Shown one piece after another: positions 45,835 through 54,460 of a DNA stretch of 64,000 bases. The notes under the pieces were generated by a model. That model was not told the origin of the DNA, did not search any database, and saw only the letters and a program-made list of their open reading frames with translations. This DNA comes from Zhuqueibacter pondensis (lineage in GTDB: Bacteria; Zhuqueibacterota; Zhuqueibacteria; Zhuqueibacterales; Zhuqueibacteraceae), in contig JAPDQK010000015.1 in NCBI GenBank assembly GCA_034505955.1, positions 1 through 64,000 of the forward strand, read 5' to 3'. The stretch's first letter is position 1. Each line of letters starts with the position of its first letter. Position numbers and translations under genes: made by a program.

Positions 45835-47433
45835 ATGAAACGATCTGTGGCTGTGCAAAGCGTAGTCTTTTTCATGCTGGCGCTTCTGCTCAACGCGCCG
45901 TTTGCCAGCGCGCAAACCCCGACGGGCGTAGTGGGAGCGCCAAAGGATTTGGATGCCTACGTCGAACACGTGCGGAAAGAATTTGAGGTGCCTGGTATCG
46001 CCGTCACTATCGTCAAAGACGGCAAGGTTGTCGTTGCCAAAGGCTACGGCGTTCGCAAGCTCGGCGAATCAACGCCGGTGGATGCGAAGACGCTTTTCGG
46101 AATTGCCTCGAACACCAAGGCTTTCACGGCGACAGCGCTGGGCCTGCTCGTCGAAGAGGGAAAAATCGAATGGGACGCGCCGGTGGTGCGCTATCTGCCC
46201 TGGTTCCAGCTTGCCGATCCTTACGTGACGCGCGAGTTGACCATCCGAGATCTGCTCGTGCACCGCAGCGGCTTGGGACTCGGCGCCGGCGATTTGCTAT
46301 GGTGGCCGCCTTCCAACTATAATCGCAAGGAGATCGCGCGCCGACTGCGCCATATTCCTCTCGCAACCAGCTTTCGCAGCGCTTATGCTTATGACAATGT
46401 CTTGTACTTGATCGCCGGCGAGGTGATCGAAGAGATCAGCGGGCAAACCTGGGAGGATTTTGTCGCGTCGCGAATCTTGGCGAAAGTTGTGATGACGGGG
46501 AGTAATGTTCGCCATTCGGAGGCGGGCGTGGGAGCAAACGTGGCAACACCGCATGCGCCCATCGACGGAAAGGTCCGTCCGGTGGCGCCGTTTGCGAGTG
46601 ATAACACCAACCCGGCCGGCGGCATCAACTCAAGCGCGGAGGATATGGCGAAGTGGATGATCGTCCAACTCGACTCGGGAAGGATTGCCAGTGGTGGCCG
46701 GCTTTTCTCCGAGCGCACGACGCGACAACTGTGGACTTTGGTTACTCCGATGCCCATTCGCAACCCGGCGCCCGAGTTGGCGGCGCTCAGGCCCAACTTC
46801 TTGGGCTACGCCTTGGGCTTCGGGGTGCGCGACTACCGTGGCCGAAAACTCTTGAACCACACAGGTGGGCTCCCAGGCTATGTCTCCAAAGTGACCATGG
46901 TTCCGGACTTGAAGCTTGGTGTCGCCGTTCTTACCAATCAGGAGTCGGGAGAAGCGTTTGAATCCATCACCTACCGAATTCTCGATCACTACCTCGGCGC
47001 GCCGGCGTACGACTGGGTTGCCGCTTACAAAAAGGTACGGGCGCGCAGCGATTCGATGATCGCTGCCGCCGAAAAACGCGCGGTTGCAACGCGTGACACT
47101 TTATCGCGCCCCTCGCTGCCGCTTGCCAAATATGCGGGTACTTACACTGACGCGTGGTACGGCGAGGTAGTGATCACGCATGAGAACAGCAAGCTGGCGA
47201 TCCGCTTTGTGCCCACGCCATCGCTGGTTGGCGATCTCGAACATTACCAGTACGACACGTTCATCGCCCGCTGGCGTGATCGCGAGCTGCGCGCCGATGC
47301 GTATGTGACCTTCGCGCTCAACCCGGACGGCAGCATCGACCAGGTGAAGATGAAGGCGGTTTCTCCGGCGACGGATTTTAGTTTTGATTTTCACGATCTG
47401 CTGCTGAAGCCGGCGCCGCGCCAGAAACAGTAA
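45835..47433 (+). CDS. secreted serine hydrolase, class-C beta-lactamase family
   Basis: The 532-residue protein has a signal peptide (VVFFMLALLLNAPFASA). The beta-lactamase-type core has SxxK in IASNTKAF (about residue 89), YxN in YAYDNVLYLIAGEVI and HTG in LLNHTGGLPGYVS. A C-terminal beta-sandwich (about residues 420-525, starting AKYAGTYTDAWYG) is common in the family's peptidase and esterase members. It probably acts on D-amino-acid or ester bonds rather than on antibiotics. The start follows GAGGAGGAG. The gene is alone on its strand. Confidence 0.9.
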   Translation: MKRSVAVQSVVFFMLALLLNAPFASAQTPTGVVGAPKDLDAYVEHVRKEFEVPGIAVTIVKDGKVVVAKGYGVRKLGESTPVDAKTLFGIASNTKAFTATALGLLVEEGKIEWDAPVVRYLPWFQLADPYVTRELTIRDLLVHRSGLGLGAGDLLWWPPSNYNRKEIARRLRHIPLATSFRSAYAYDNVLYLIAGEVIEEISGQTWEDFVASRILAKVVMTGSNVRHSEAGVGANVATPHAPIDGKVRPVAPFASDNTNPAGGINSSAEDMAKWMIVQLDSGRIASGGRLFSERTTRQLWTLVTPMPIRNPAPELAALRPNFLGYALGFGVRDYRGRKLLNHTGGLPGYVSKVTMVPDLKLGVAVLTNQESGEAFESITYRILDHYLGAPAYDWVAAYKKVRARSDSMIAAAEKRAVATRDTLSRPSLPLAKYAGTYTDAWYGEVVITHENSKLAIRFVPTPSLVGDLEHYQYDTFIARWRDRELRADAYVTFALNPDGSIDQVKMKAVSPATDFSFDFHDLLLKPAPRQKQ

Positions 47434-47531
47434 GGATGATTCAGCAAAGTATTTTGTAAGCGGATTTAATAGGTCAAGCGGATAAAACTCCCAATGCGGA
47501 CGAGCCGCTGCCTTACAGGCGCAGCCAAAGT

Positions 47532-47616
47532 TCACCACAAAGATACAAAGATCACAAAGCCTGCCCTGCCGCAAGCCAGGAAAAAACCTTTGTGTTTTTT
47601 TGTATCTTTGTGGTGA
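47532..47616. repeat. long imperfect inverted repeat
   Basis: Left arm 47532-47559 (starts TCACCACAAAGATACAAAG) and right arm 47588-47616 (ends GTATCTTTGTGGTGA) are near-perfect reverse complements with a 28-base loop rich in CCTG. In RNA this would form a strong hairpin. It may end transcription from the hydrolase gene or be a mobile palindrome; similar CACAAAG elements are common in many genomes. Confidence 0.8.
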
Positions 47617-47698
47617 GAAAAATCTTTGCTTTTTTGGTAAAGATTCAACTTTTAAAAATGTAGTGCACCCCATTTGGGGGACACAAATTTGGCGATTC

Positions 47699-48606
47699 TT
47701 AATGAACTTTCACCTCTGCGTTGTTGTTTTGGTTCCAAAGATTTTCGAATTCGCTTGGCGTGAGATAACCTAAAGCCGAGTGAATTCGCTTTTTGTTGTA
47801 AACGTCTTCGATAAATTTTGCGATTTGTCTGTATGCATCGGGGGTAGTCTTGGTATTCGGACAAATCGACCTCTTCTTCCTTGATGGTTCGAATCACATG
47901 CTCAGCAAAGCCGTTTTGTTTGGGTTCTCCGACTTCTGCCATGCTGATCTGAACACCTGCGGCGAGGAGGACTTCGGTGTATGGCGGAGCGCTGTACTGA
48001 ATACCCTGATCGGAGTGATGGATCTCCGGCGTGTTCTTTGACATGGCTTGGCGTAACGCCGTCAGGGTCAAATTCAAATCGAGACCACGTCCCAAATGCC
48101 ATCCGTGAATTGAGCGGGTTAAGACATCCTACGGACGCAGTCCAGAATCACGGCCAAATAGACAAATTCGCGATCAAGCGAAGGTAGGTGATGTCCGCCA
48201 CCCAAACCTGATCTGGACGAACCACAGCGAGGTTTTCGACCAAGTTGGGATAACGTGGGTGAGAATGCCTGCTGTTCGTCGTTCGTTGCTTCCTGGGCTT
48301 TTGGGTGCGTATTAGGTCCATTTGGCGCATGATTCGAAGCACGCGCTTTCTGTTGACGCACCAGCCCTGTCGTCTGAGCATGGCGGTGATGCGACGATAG
48401 CCATGGGTTGGCCAGGCTGCGGCAAGCTCGTCGATGGCTTTTTTGAGAGCCTGCTCATCCGGCTCCTCACCCTGGTAGTAAAAACTGCTACGTGAAAACT
48501 CTAAAGCCTTGCAAACCGTCTCTACGGGATAGTCTTGAATCAACTTCATTACGACCTCTCGCTTCTGGTGAGAGAGGCTTGCAAAATGCTGGAGGCTTTT
48601 TTAAAA
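47699..48606 (-). pseudogene. IS3-family orfB integrase, broken by frameshifts
   Basis: The reading frame starts behind an AAAAAAG slippery site at 48596-48602 that would join it to orfA, as in IS3. The parts can be read in order: KLIQDYPVETVCKALEFSRS, VRPDQVWVADITYL (first Asp), HHSDQGIQY (second Asp), NGFAEHVIRTIKEEEVDL (Glu) and IHSALGYLTPSEFENLWNQN. The catalytic DDE triad is present, but at least three single-base shifts (near 48160, 48120 and 47850) split it into three frames. It cannot give an active transposase. Confidence 0.85.
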
Positions 48607-48862
48607 TCTCGACTTCCAAGGCTTTTTGTCCGAGCACCCGCTCCAGCTCTATGATTCGGTCTTGTTCTTCACTGAGGCGGTGGTTGTTATCAAAAACACA
48701 AGAGGCGTGTTTGAGAAAATAACTTTTCCATTCGTTGAAAAGCTGAGGCTTAATTTGATATTCCCGGCACACCTCTGCAGCCTGTTTGACACCGCTCAGC
48801 ACTTTCAGGACCACCTGAGCTTTAAACTCAGGGGTAAATTTTCTTCTGTTTCGTGGCATCAT
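48488..48862 (-). CDS. IS3-family orfA (DNA-binding transposase part)
   Basis: The 124-codon frame starts RNRRKFTPEFKAQVVLKVLS, the helix-turn-helix of IS3 OrfA, and continues with a leucine-zipper-like RIIELERVLGQKALEVEILK. The natural protein would end near the slippery site; the last 30 codons of the frame are an unrelated run-on. It is intact, but no functional orfB is available. Confidence 0.85.
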   Translation of the reverse strand: MMPRNRRKFTPEFKAQVVLKVLSGVKQAAEVCREYQIKPQLFNEWKSYFLKHASCVFDNNHRLSEEQDRIIELERVLGQKALEVEILKKPPAFCKPLSPEARGRNEVDSRLSRRDGLQGFRVFT

Positions 48863-49046
48863 TATGCTCCTTGACTTGGATCGAAAGATAATAAATCAAT
48901 TATACCCTACCAGTTTGTGTGAAATTGCAAAATTTGGTCGCAAAATATTGAACTTACGTTCGAAAAAGTGTGTAAAAAGTACATTTTCACACAGTCTGTA
49001 CGGGCGTAGCCTTAGCAAGAGTGTCCAAGTTCAGGGGTGCACTTCA

Positions 49047-49356
49047 CGGCCAACGCTACAACAGAACTTTGCATACGGTGATGACGACGGTAATCATAGC
49101 AATAAAGTTTGTCATTGTCAAATCTTTTTTTGAAAAGAGCTGGCGTTTGCTTATGTATCTTTGGCCTGTCTGCCATCGCACAGCGCGAATGCCGACATCA
49201 CGCAATTGCTAACGATATCGAACTTGAGCAAGCGAACTTCTCCCGCGCCAATCAACTTCAGATGCGGCGGCCATGTGGACGACTTGCTTCCATCGTTTTC
49301 TTTTTTCTGTCTCCTCATCTCTTTCCCCCTCCTGCTCGCGTTGGAATTCACCGCTA
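49047..49356. other. degraded region next to the IS end
   Basis: No gene is supported. Short open frames overlap on both strands without recognisable sequence. The stretch joins the IS end to the sorting-domain remnant and is probably leftover DNA. Confidence 0.4.
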
Positions 49357-49732
49357 CCTGATCCGGGAAAATTGCCCTACAAATTAGAGCACGTTGACGA
49401 GCTTGAAGGAAATTTTTATTGTGTCGACTTGAATGATGACGGCCGCGATGAACTCATGCTGATCTCATCCGGCAATCCCACCGGACTTGATTATATCCAA
49501 CTGCAAACGCAAGACTTTACTGCCTCGTTCAAGCAGAGTGGAATTGATCATTCAAAATACGCTCGGTCAAAAAATTCGAACCCATGTCAGCAACGATCAT
49601 ACACCGGGCGAATATCAGGTCGTTTGGGACGGAAGAGATGATGCAAACAATCAGGTTCCGAGCGGGGTTTACATTTATCAATTGAAAACAGAAGAATTTG
49701 TTGAGGCACGAAAGTTGTTGTTACTCCGCTGA
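49357..49732 (+). pseudogene. remnant of a secreted protein with FG-GAP and FlgD-like domains
   Basis: An N-terminal piece has the FG-GAP calcium motif (YCVDLNDDGRDELMLIS). About 40 codons later, in another frame, a FlgD-like sorting domain appears (VELIIQNTLGQKIRTHVSND, then DGRDDANNQVPSGVYIYQLK). Such domains end long surface proteins; here the middle and the start are gone. The piece ends with RKLLLLR, as the domain normally does. Confidence 0.75.
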
Positions 49733-49735
49733 CCT

Positions 49736-50093
49736 CACTTCCATAAAATAACAAAAAATGGAGACCGGGGGAAATTCAGCCCGGGCGGCTCTGCTGTTCG
49801 GGCTGTTATTCTTCGGCACCAATGCAGTTCTCAGAAATTTCCTGACTTTTTTCAGTTAGAGGGAGGCTGGTCTTCAAACCAAGTTGAGGGAGAGCGTTTG
49901 TGGCGAAGAATTTTTCTCGGCGGACCCGACTTGCGGCATGTCCCTACAGGCGTAGTCCGCGGCTTGGCGTCTTGTATATTAAAAGTGCATCAATTCTTTT
50001 TGTTCCCAAGTTTCTGTGAAAATTTTTTGGGGCACGTCTGCGCTTTTTCCCTTTGCTGCGATTATTTATCGTGCCATAATTTTTAGAGGAGCG
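49736..50093. other. intergenic stretch with a copy of the small palindrome
   Basis: The stretch has no gene that I can support. CTACAGGCGTAGTCCG at 49944-49959 is a copy of the dispersed motif. GAGGAG at 50087 precedes the ATG of the following remnant gene. Confidence 0.5.
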
Positions 50094-50342
50094 ATGAACG
50101 GCGTGATTACCAAAGTGTGCGAGGTTTGCCATCGACCGTTTTCGCCGGAATCGCGAGTGGGCGAACACCGACGGTAGGCCAGAGATTGTTTTGCCGGCAA
50201 ACACGTAAACGCCACGCGCAACACCGTTGGCTGCCAACAATCCGGATTATTTCAAGGGACGTTACGCCAATCTCAAAGACTGGCTGCAAGCTCACCCGGA
50301 TTATCACGTTACCGCCAGCGTCGATCCCGATCAAGTGGAATG
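50094..50342 (+). pseudogene. remnant of a small zinc-ribbon-type hypothetical protein
   Basis: The frame starts KVCEVCHRPFSPESRVGEHR and stops at 50175. Shifted frames continue LFCRQTRKRHAQHRW and NPDYFKGRYANLKDWLQAHP, the pattern of a small Cys-rich family with CxxC and a YxxGRYxxxKxWLxxHPxY end that is often found near mobile elements. A ribosome site (AGAGGAG) is kept at the start. It has at least two frameshifts and is not functional. Confidence 0.7.
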
Positions 50343-50396
50343 ACAATTTTAGTAAAGACCGTGTTCAAGCGACCAAAAGCTTGTGAAATTCCAAAA

Positions 50397-51257
50397 TCAG
50401 CGGGCGCGCAAGTCCAGCATACCGGTGGCACTACCTCCTTTTGTCAAAATACGATAGAAATATTTTCCATCCGGCAAGGGTTGGCGATTGCGATCAGTGC
50501 CGTCCCACTTCCATGCAGGCGCGCCCGGATTGGAAATCTCGAAGACAACGTTTTCGCCGGAGAGAATTTGAATGGTTGCTTCCCTGGTCAGGTTGGCGAA
50601 CACAATGGTGCGGGCGCCTTTGGCGCGCTTCGGATCCGGATAGACCCGCACAGCGTTGAGATTTTCATGATAGAGGAAAAGTTCCTCCTCGGCAGAGCCA
50701 GCCGCAGCCCCGGGTCGTGACGGAGTGGTTTCGACGAGCAAATAAACCGGCTTGCGACCAAGGGGCACGGCGACTCCAGAAGCCGTGCCACGTGATACCA
50801 TTTGGCCGCTTTCATTGAGCACACTGACCTGCGCCGTCTCAACCGGCCGTCCAAAAACAAGTTGCAACTCGCGAGCAGCAAGTTCGAGTGAAACAGTTGC
50901 GGGCGGCAGGTTTCCTTCACGCCACAGTAAAGCCAAAGGCCGGCGCGCGCTGGCAAAACACAATACGCCGTTGATGCCGAGATCAACCTTGCGGGTGAAA
51001 ATCACGCCGTCGAAAAATTCAAATTCGGCCAGCATGCGCGGTGGCGGAGACAGTTGAATTTTGCCGCTCTTTTTGTCTTTGCGGCTTTTGCGTTCCCCTT
51101 TCCTGGCGCGCTTGGCAGCATCCGGGTCCTTTTTTTCAGTCTGCAGTGTCTCCTCGTCCGGCTCTTCCTCGTCTTCTTGCGCGCAGGCAAACGTGCTCAC
51201 CGTGGCAAAAGCCAATAACATGAAAAGCTGCAGCCAAATTTTGGCGGATCGAGTCAA
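50397..51257 (-). CDS. exported protein with FlgD-like C-terminal domain
   Basis: The 286-residue protein starts at TTG 51257, since AAGGAGG lies seven bases upstream; an ATG at 51278 would put that site inside the frame. A signal peptide (IWLQLFMLLAFATVSTFACA) is followed by a Glu/Lys-rich stretch. A larger region of beta strands follows. The end resembles a FlgD sorting domain (ATIQILSGENVVFEISNPGA, then DGTDRNRQPLPDGKYFYRIL). I know no name for the protein. It lies just after wecB on the same strand. Confidence 0.65.
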   Translation of the reverse strand: MTRSAKIWLQLFMLLAFATVSTFACAQEDEEEPDEETLQTEKKDPDAAKRARKGERKSRKDKKSGKIQLSPPPRMLAEFEFFDGVIFTRKVDLGINGVLCFASARRPLALLWREGNLPPATVSLELAARELQLVFGRPVETAQVSVLNESGQMVSRGTASGVAVPLGRKPVYLLVETTPSRPGAAAGSAEEELFLYHENLNAVRVYPDPKRAKGARTIVFANLTREATIQILSGENVVFEISNPGAPAWKWDGTDRNRQPLPDGKYFYRILTKGGSATGMLDLRAR

Positions 51258-51310
51258 TTGTTTATCCTCCTTGGACATTGAGTATTCAACAACACAAGAG
51301 TCGTTCAGCG

Positions 51311-52411
51311 CTATAGTTCCTTTTCCAGCAAAATCCGAACGATGCGCTCGGCCGCATGTCCATCCCACAATTCCGGCAGCTTGCCGGTTTTGCCGTGCCC
51401 GGCGAGGATCCGATGGCTTTCCTCGATCACCCGTTCCGGCGAGTTGCCGATCACGACATTGGTGCCGATTTCCACCGTGATCGGGCGCTCGGTATTTTCA
51501 CGCATGGTGATGCAGGGCACGCCGAGCACGGTGGTCTCCTCCTGGATACCGCCGCTGTCAGTGAGTACCAGTTTGGCGTGTGCCATCAGCTTCAAAAAGT
51601 CAAGGTAGCCAAGTGGGTCGGTCAGTATCAGATTGCGGGCCTGCTGCACCTTCTCTTCAAGGCCGAAGACCTGCAACTGCTTGCGTGTGCGAGGATGCAC
51701 CGGGAAAATCAGCGGCAGTTGTTGTTGCACCGTGATCAGGGCCTCGAGAATTTTGGCGAGGTTTTCCTTCGCGTCCACATTGCTTGGCCGATGCAATGTG
51801 ACCAGGCCATAACGCTGCGCTGTAACCTCGAGCTCTTGCATGATGCGCGACTGCTCGGCGCGCTCGCGGTGTTTCAACAACGTGTCGATCATGACATTGC
51901 CGACAAAGAAGATTTTCTCCTGATCGATGCCTTCGCGTTGCAGGTTGCGGAGGGCGCTGCGTTCGGTGGTGAAAAGATAATCGGAAATTTGATCGGTGAG
52001 CACGCGGTTGATCTCTTCCGGCATGGTGCGATCATAGGAACGCAAGCCCGCCTCGACATGCGCCAGCCGAATCCCCATCTTGACCGCAACCAACCCGCAG
52101 GCAATGGTCGAATTGACATCGCCGACGACGATCACGACCTCCGGTCTGTGCTCCTGCAGCACGCGCTCGAATTCAATCATGATCTTGCCGGTCTGCTCGC
52201 CGTGGCCGGCTGAACCGACGCCGAGATAAATATCCGGCTTCGGCAGGCCGAGGTCGTCAAAGAAAAATTTCGACATCCCCTCGTCATAGTGCTGGCCGGT
52301 ATGCACCAAAATTGATTCGATCTCCTCGTATTTTTTCATTTCGTCGACGAGAGGCGCGATTTTCATGAAATTGGGTCTGGCGCCGACGACGTTGGCAATT
52401 TTTAGTTTCAT
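51311..52411 (-). CDS. wecB: UDP-N-acetylglucosamine 2-epimerase (non-hydrolysing)
   Basis: It interconverts UDP-GlcNAc and UDP-ManNAc, giving ManNAc units for polysaccharides. The 366-residue product has the family motifs GARPNFMKIAPLVDEM, LVHTGQHYDEGMSKFFF, HVEAGLRSYDRTMPEEINR and LTDSGGIQEE. ATG 52411 is chosen, with GAAAGG upstream. It is a member of the cell-surface polysaccharide locus of this part of the window. Confidence 0.95.
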   Translation of the reverse strand: MKLKIANVVGARPNFMKIAPLVDEMKKYEEIESILVHTGQHYDEGMSKFFFDDLGLPKPDIYLGVGSAGHGEQTGKIMIEFERVLQEHRPEVVIVVGDVNSTIACGLVAVKMGIRLAHVEAGLRSYDRTMPEEINRVLTDQISDYLFTTERSALRNLQREGIDQEKIFFVGNVMIDTLLKHRERAEQSRIMQELEVTAQRYGLVTLHRPSNVDAKENLAKILEALITVQQQLPLIFPVHPRTRKQLQVFGLEEKVQQARNLILTDPLGYLDFLKLMAHAKLVLTDSGGIQEETTVLGVPCITMRENTERPITVEIGTNVVIGNSPERVIEESHRILAGHGKTGKLPELWDGHAAERIVRILLEKEL

Positions 52412-52733
52412 GCAAAGCCTTTCAAGTTCGTCATTGAACACAGAGGACACGGATTTTACTGATTCGTACGAATTTCCCTTTAATGATTACTTTGTAACGC
52501 GGCGCAACACAGCCGCTACACTGCGGGCGCAACCAAATTTTCCTGACGCGGATTGACGCAGATTCACGCTGATTTTTATCCTCCGGACGTAGTCTGTGGT
52601 AATCTGCGTAAATCCTACAGACGCAGTCTGTGTTCTAAAATCTTCGCGGTCAGGATAGTTTTTTCAGAATAATATTATAAACAGGTCCGTTTAAAAATCC
52701 GCGCCCATCCGGGTCATCTGTTTCATCCGTGTT
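52412..52733. repeat. intergenic stretch of inverted repeats and palindromes
   Basis: No gene is found in these 322 bases. GATTGACGCAGATT (52551-52564) and AATCTGCGTAAATC (52601-52614) are near reverse complements. ACAGACGCAGTCTGT (52617-52631) is a 6+6 palindrome with a 3-base centre, and CCGGACGTAGTCTGTGG (52583-52599) is a weaker copy. ACACGGAT near 52450 and ATCCGTGT near 52723 mirror each other across the whole stretch. Dispersed repeats of this sort occur in many environmental bacteria. Confidence 0.75.
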
Positions 52734-54386
52734 CTAAACACTCACTTCTTTCCGCAATTGCTCCTTCATAATCTTCCCCGAAGCGTTTTTCGGCAAGCTG
52801 TCACGCATGATCACCCGCCGCGGCACCTTGTAATCCGGCAATCGCTCTCGGCAATAGGAAATAATTTCTTCATCCGGTACCGGAACCCCATTCTTTGGCA
52901 CAATATACGCACAGATCACTTCACCAATAAACTGATCAGGAATGCCGATCACCGCGGTCTCGAGAATGTTTTCATGCTCGAGCAGGATTTCTTCAATCTC
53001 TTTGGCGCTGACGCGATAGCCGCCGGATTTGATCATGTCGCGTTTGCGGCCAACGACGTAGAAGAAGCCTTCTTCATCCATGCGACCAAGATCACCGGTG
53101 TGAAAACCGTGGTGCGTGAGCACGGCGCGGGTCTCTTCCGGCTGATTCCAGTAACCTTGCATGATATTGGCGCCACGCGCGACAATCTCGCCGACTTCAC
53201 CAGGAGCCGCCTCCTCCCCATTATCCTTGATGATGCGCAGTTCCACATTCGGGATCGCTTTGCCAATACTGCCGATCTTGCGGGGTAATTCCTCCGGAGG
53301 CAAATAAGAAAGTCTCGCCGAGGCTTCGGTGGCACCGTACATAATGAAAACTTTTTTGCCTTGGAAAACTTCCATGACTTCACGGATCAACGCCGGCGCC
53401 ATGGCGCCGCCTGCCTGAGTCAAATACCGCAACGCAGGAAATTCCATTTTGCGCACGGCGGATTTGCCCAGCAGGATCGCATAAGTGGAAGGCACGCCGG
53501 AGAATCCGGTCGCCGCTTTCTCCTGCATGGTTCGCAACACGAGGTTCGGAAAAACAAAACGGTTGTCGATGATGACAGTGCCGCCGACCGCAAAATGCGT
53601 ATTGAGCAGTGACTTGCCATAGACATAGGGAAACGGCATCACAACCATGATGCGATCTTCTCGTGTCAGGCCGAGATAGTTGACGATGCTGCGGGTGTTG
53701 GTCATGATGTTGAGATGGCTGAGCACGGCGCCGCGCGGATCACCGGTACTGCCGGAAGTGTAGATGATCGAAGCGAGATTCAAATCGATCATCGACAAGT
53801 ACAGCGGATGATCCGGCTGTTGCGCCACTTGTTGCCAAGCAATCATCTGCCATGGCCAATCGTTCGCGTCATGATCGGCAATGCTGCCAGTCCCACTTGC
53901 CGCTGCTGAATTGCCGGATTCGATTGCACTGGTTGCGTCTTCTTGTCTGGCAAGGCTGCCGGATTCGGTTTCAAGTGCCTTGCTGTCGGTATCCAACAAA
54001 ACCACGGCGCGCAGCTTCGGCAATTGCTGACGAGCCTCGGCTAACAAATTCAAATGTCGCGACTGCGTTAATAGCACGAGCACGTCGCAATCATTGAGGA
54101 TATAAGCGAGCGTGCGTGGCACCGAGCTGGTGAACATGGCGACGGTGACGGCGCCGCATTTCAAAATGCCGTAATAGGCTGCAATGTATGTGCTCGAATT
54201 TTCAATGAGCAAACCAACACGATCGCCACGGCGTACGCCAAGCTCACGCAGCATGTGCGCCACGCGATTGGCCTGGCGCTCCATTTCACTATAAGTTACG
54301 ACTTCGTCGCCGTGAATGCAAGCCCATTGCTCGGGCGTGGCCTGTGCATATTTTTCGAGAAAGTGATGAAGGAGATAAGGAGTCAT
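52734..54386 (-). CDS. AMP-forming acyl-CoA/acyl-ACP ligase family protein
   Basis: The 550-residue adenylate-forming enzyme has the phosphate-binding motif IIYTSGSTGDPRGAVLSHL, then YGATEASARLSYLPPE, TGDLGRMDEEGFFYVVGRKR and the final lysine motif LPKNASGKIMKE. A segment of about 50 residues (about 150-200, SGNSAAASGTGSIADHDAND part) is Ser/Ala/Asp-rich and looks like a loose insert. It activates a carboxylic acid, then transfers it to CoA or to the ACP encoded nearby. It follows the LarA-like gene by 74 bases. Confidence 0.88.
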   Translation of the reverse strand: MTPYLLHHFLEKYAQATPEQWACIHGDEVVTYSEMERQANRVAHMLRELGVRRGDRVGLLIENSSTYIAAYYGILKCGAVTVAMFTSSVPRTLAYILNDCDVLVLLTQSRHLNLLAEARQQLPKLRAVVLLDTDSKALETESGSLARQEDATSAIESGNSAAASGTGSIADHDANDWPWQMIAWQQVAQQPDHPLYLSMIDLNLASIIYTSGSTGDPRGAVLSHLNIMTNTRSIVNYLGLTREDRIMVVMPFPYVYGKSLLNTHFAVGGTVIIDNRFVFPNLVLRTMQEKAATGFSGVPSTYAILLGKSAVRKMEFPALRYLTQAGGAMAPALIREVMEVFQGKKVFIMYGATEASARLSYLPPEELPRKIGSIGKAIPNVELRIIKDNGEEAAPGEVGEIVARGANIMQGYWNQPEETRAVLTHHGFHTGDLGRMDEEGFFYVVGRKRDMIKSGGYRVSAKEIEEILLEHENILETAVIGIPDQFIGEVICAYIVPKNGVPVPDEEIISYCRERLPDYKVPRRVIMRDSLPKNASGKIMKEQLRKEVSV

Positions 54387-54460
54387 TGCATTAACACAAG
54401 TTTTTTGGTTTTGACAAAACTTTCAGTGAATAAGCGATCAACATAAATCCTTCAGTCGGG

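Larger units (their letters stand above)
47659..49046 (-). mobile_element. decayed IS3-family insertion sequence
   Basis: The ends are imperfect inverted repeats: TGTAGTGCACCCC at 47659 and, as reverse complement, TGAAGTGCACCCC at 49046, with GGACAC a little further in on both sides. The length of 1388 bases fits IS3. It contains orfA and a broken orfB. No matching target duplication is visible at the flanks, which fits age or later rearrangement. Confidence 0.8.

Noticed and set aside
45835..47433. Calling the secreted hydrolase an antibiotic-resistance beta-lactamase
   Set aside because: The motifs fit the large class-C-like family of esterases and peptidases, and the extra C-terminal domain is typical of those; nothing shows activity on antibiotics.
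48124..48138. GGACGCAGTCC copy inside the IS3 orfB
   Set aside because: It codes for part of the transposase (LDCVRR), so similarity to the dispersed motif is probably chance.
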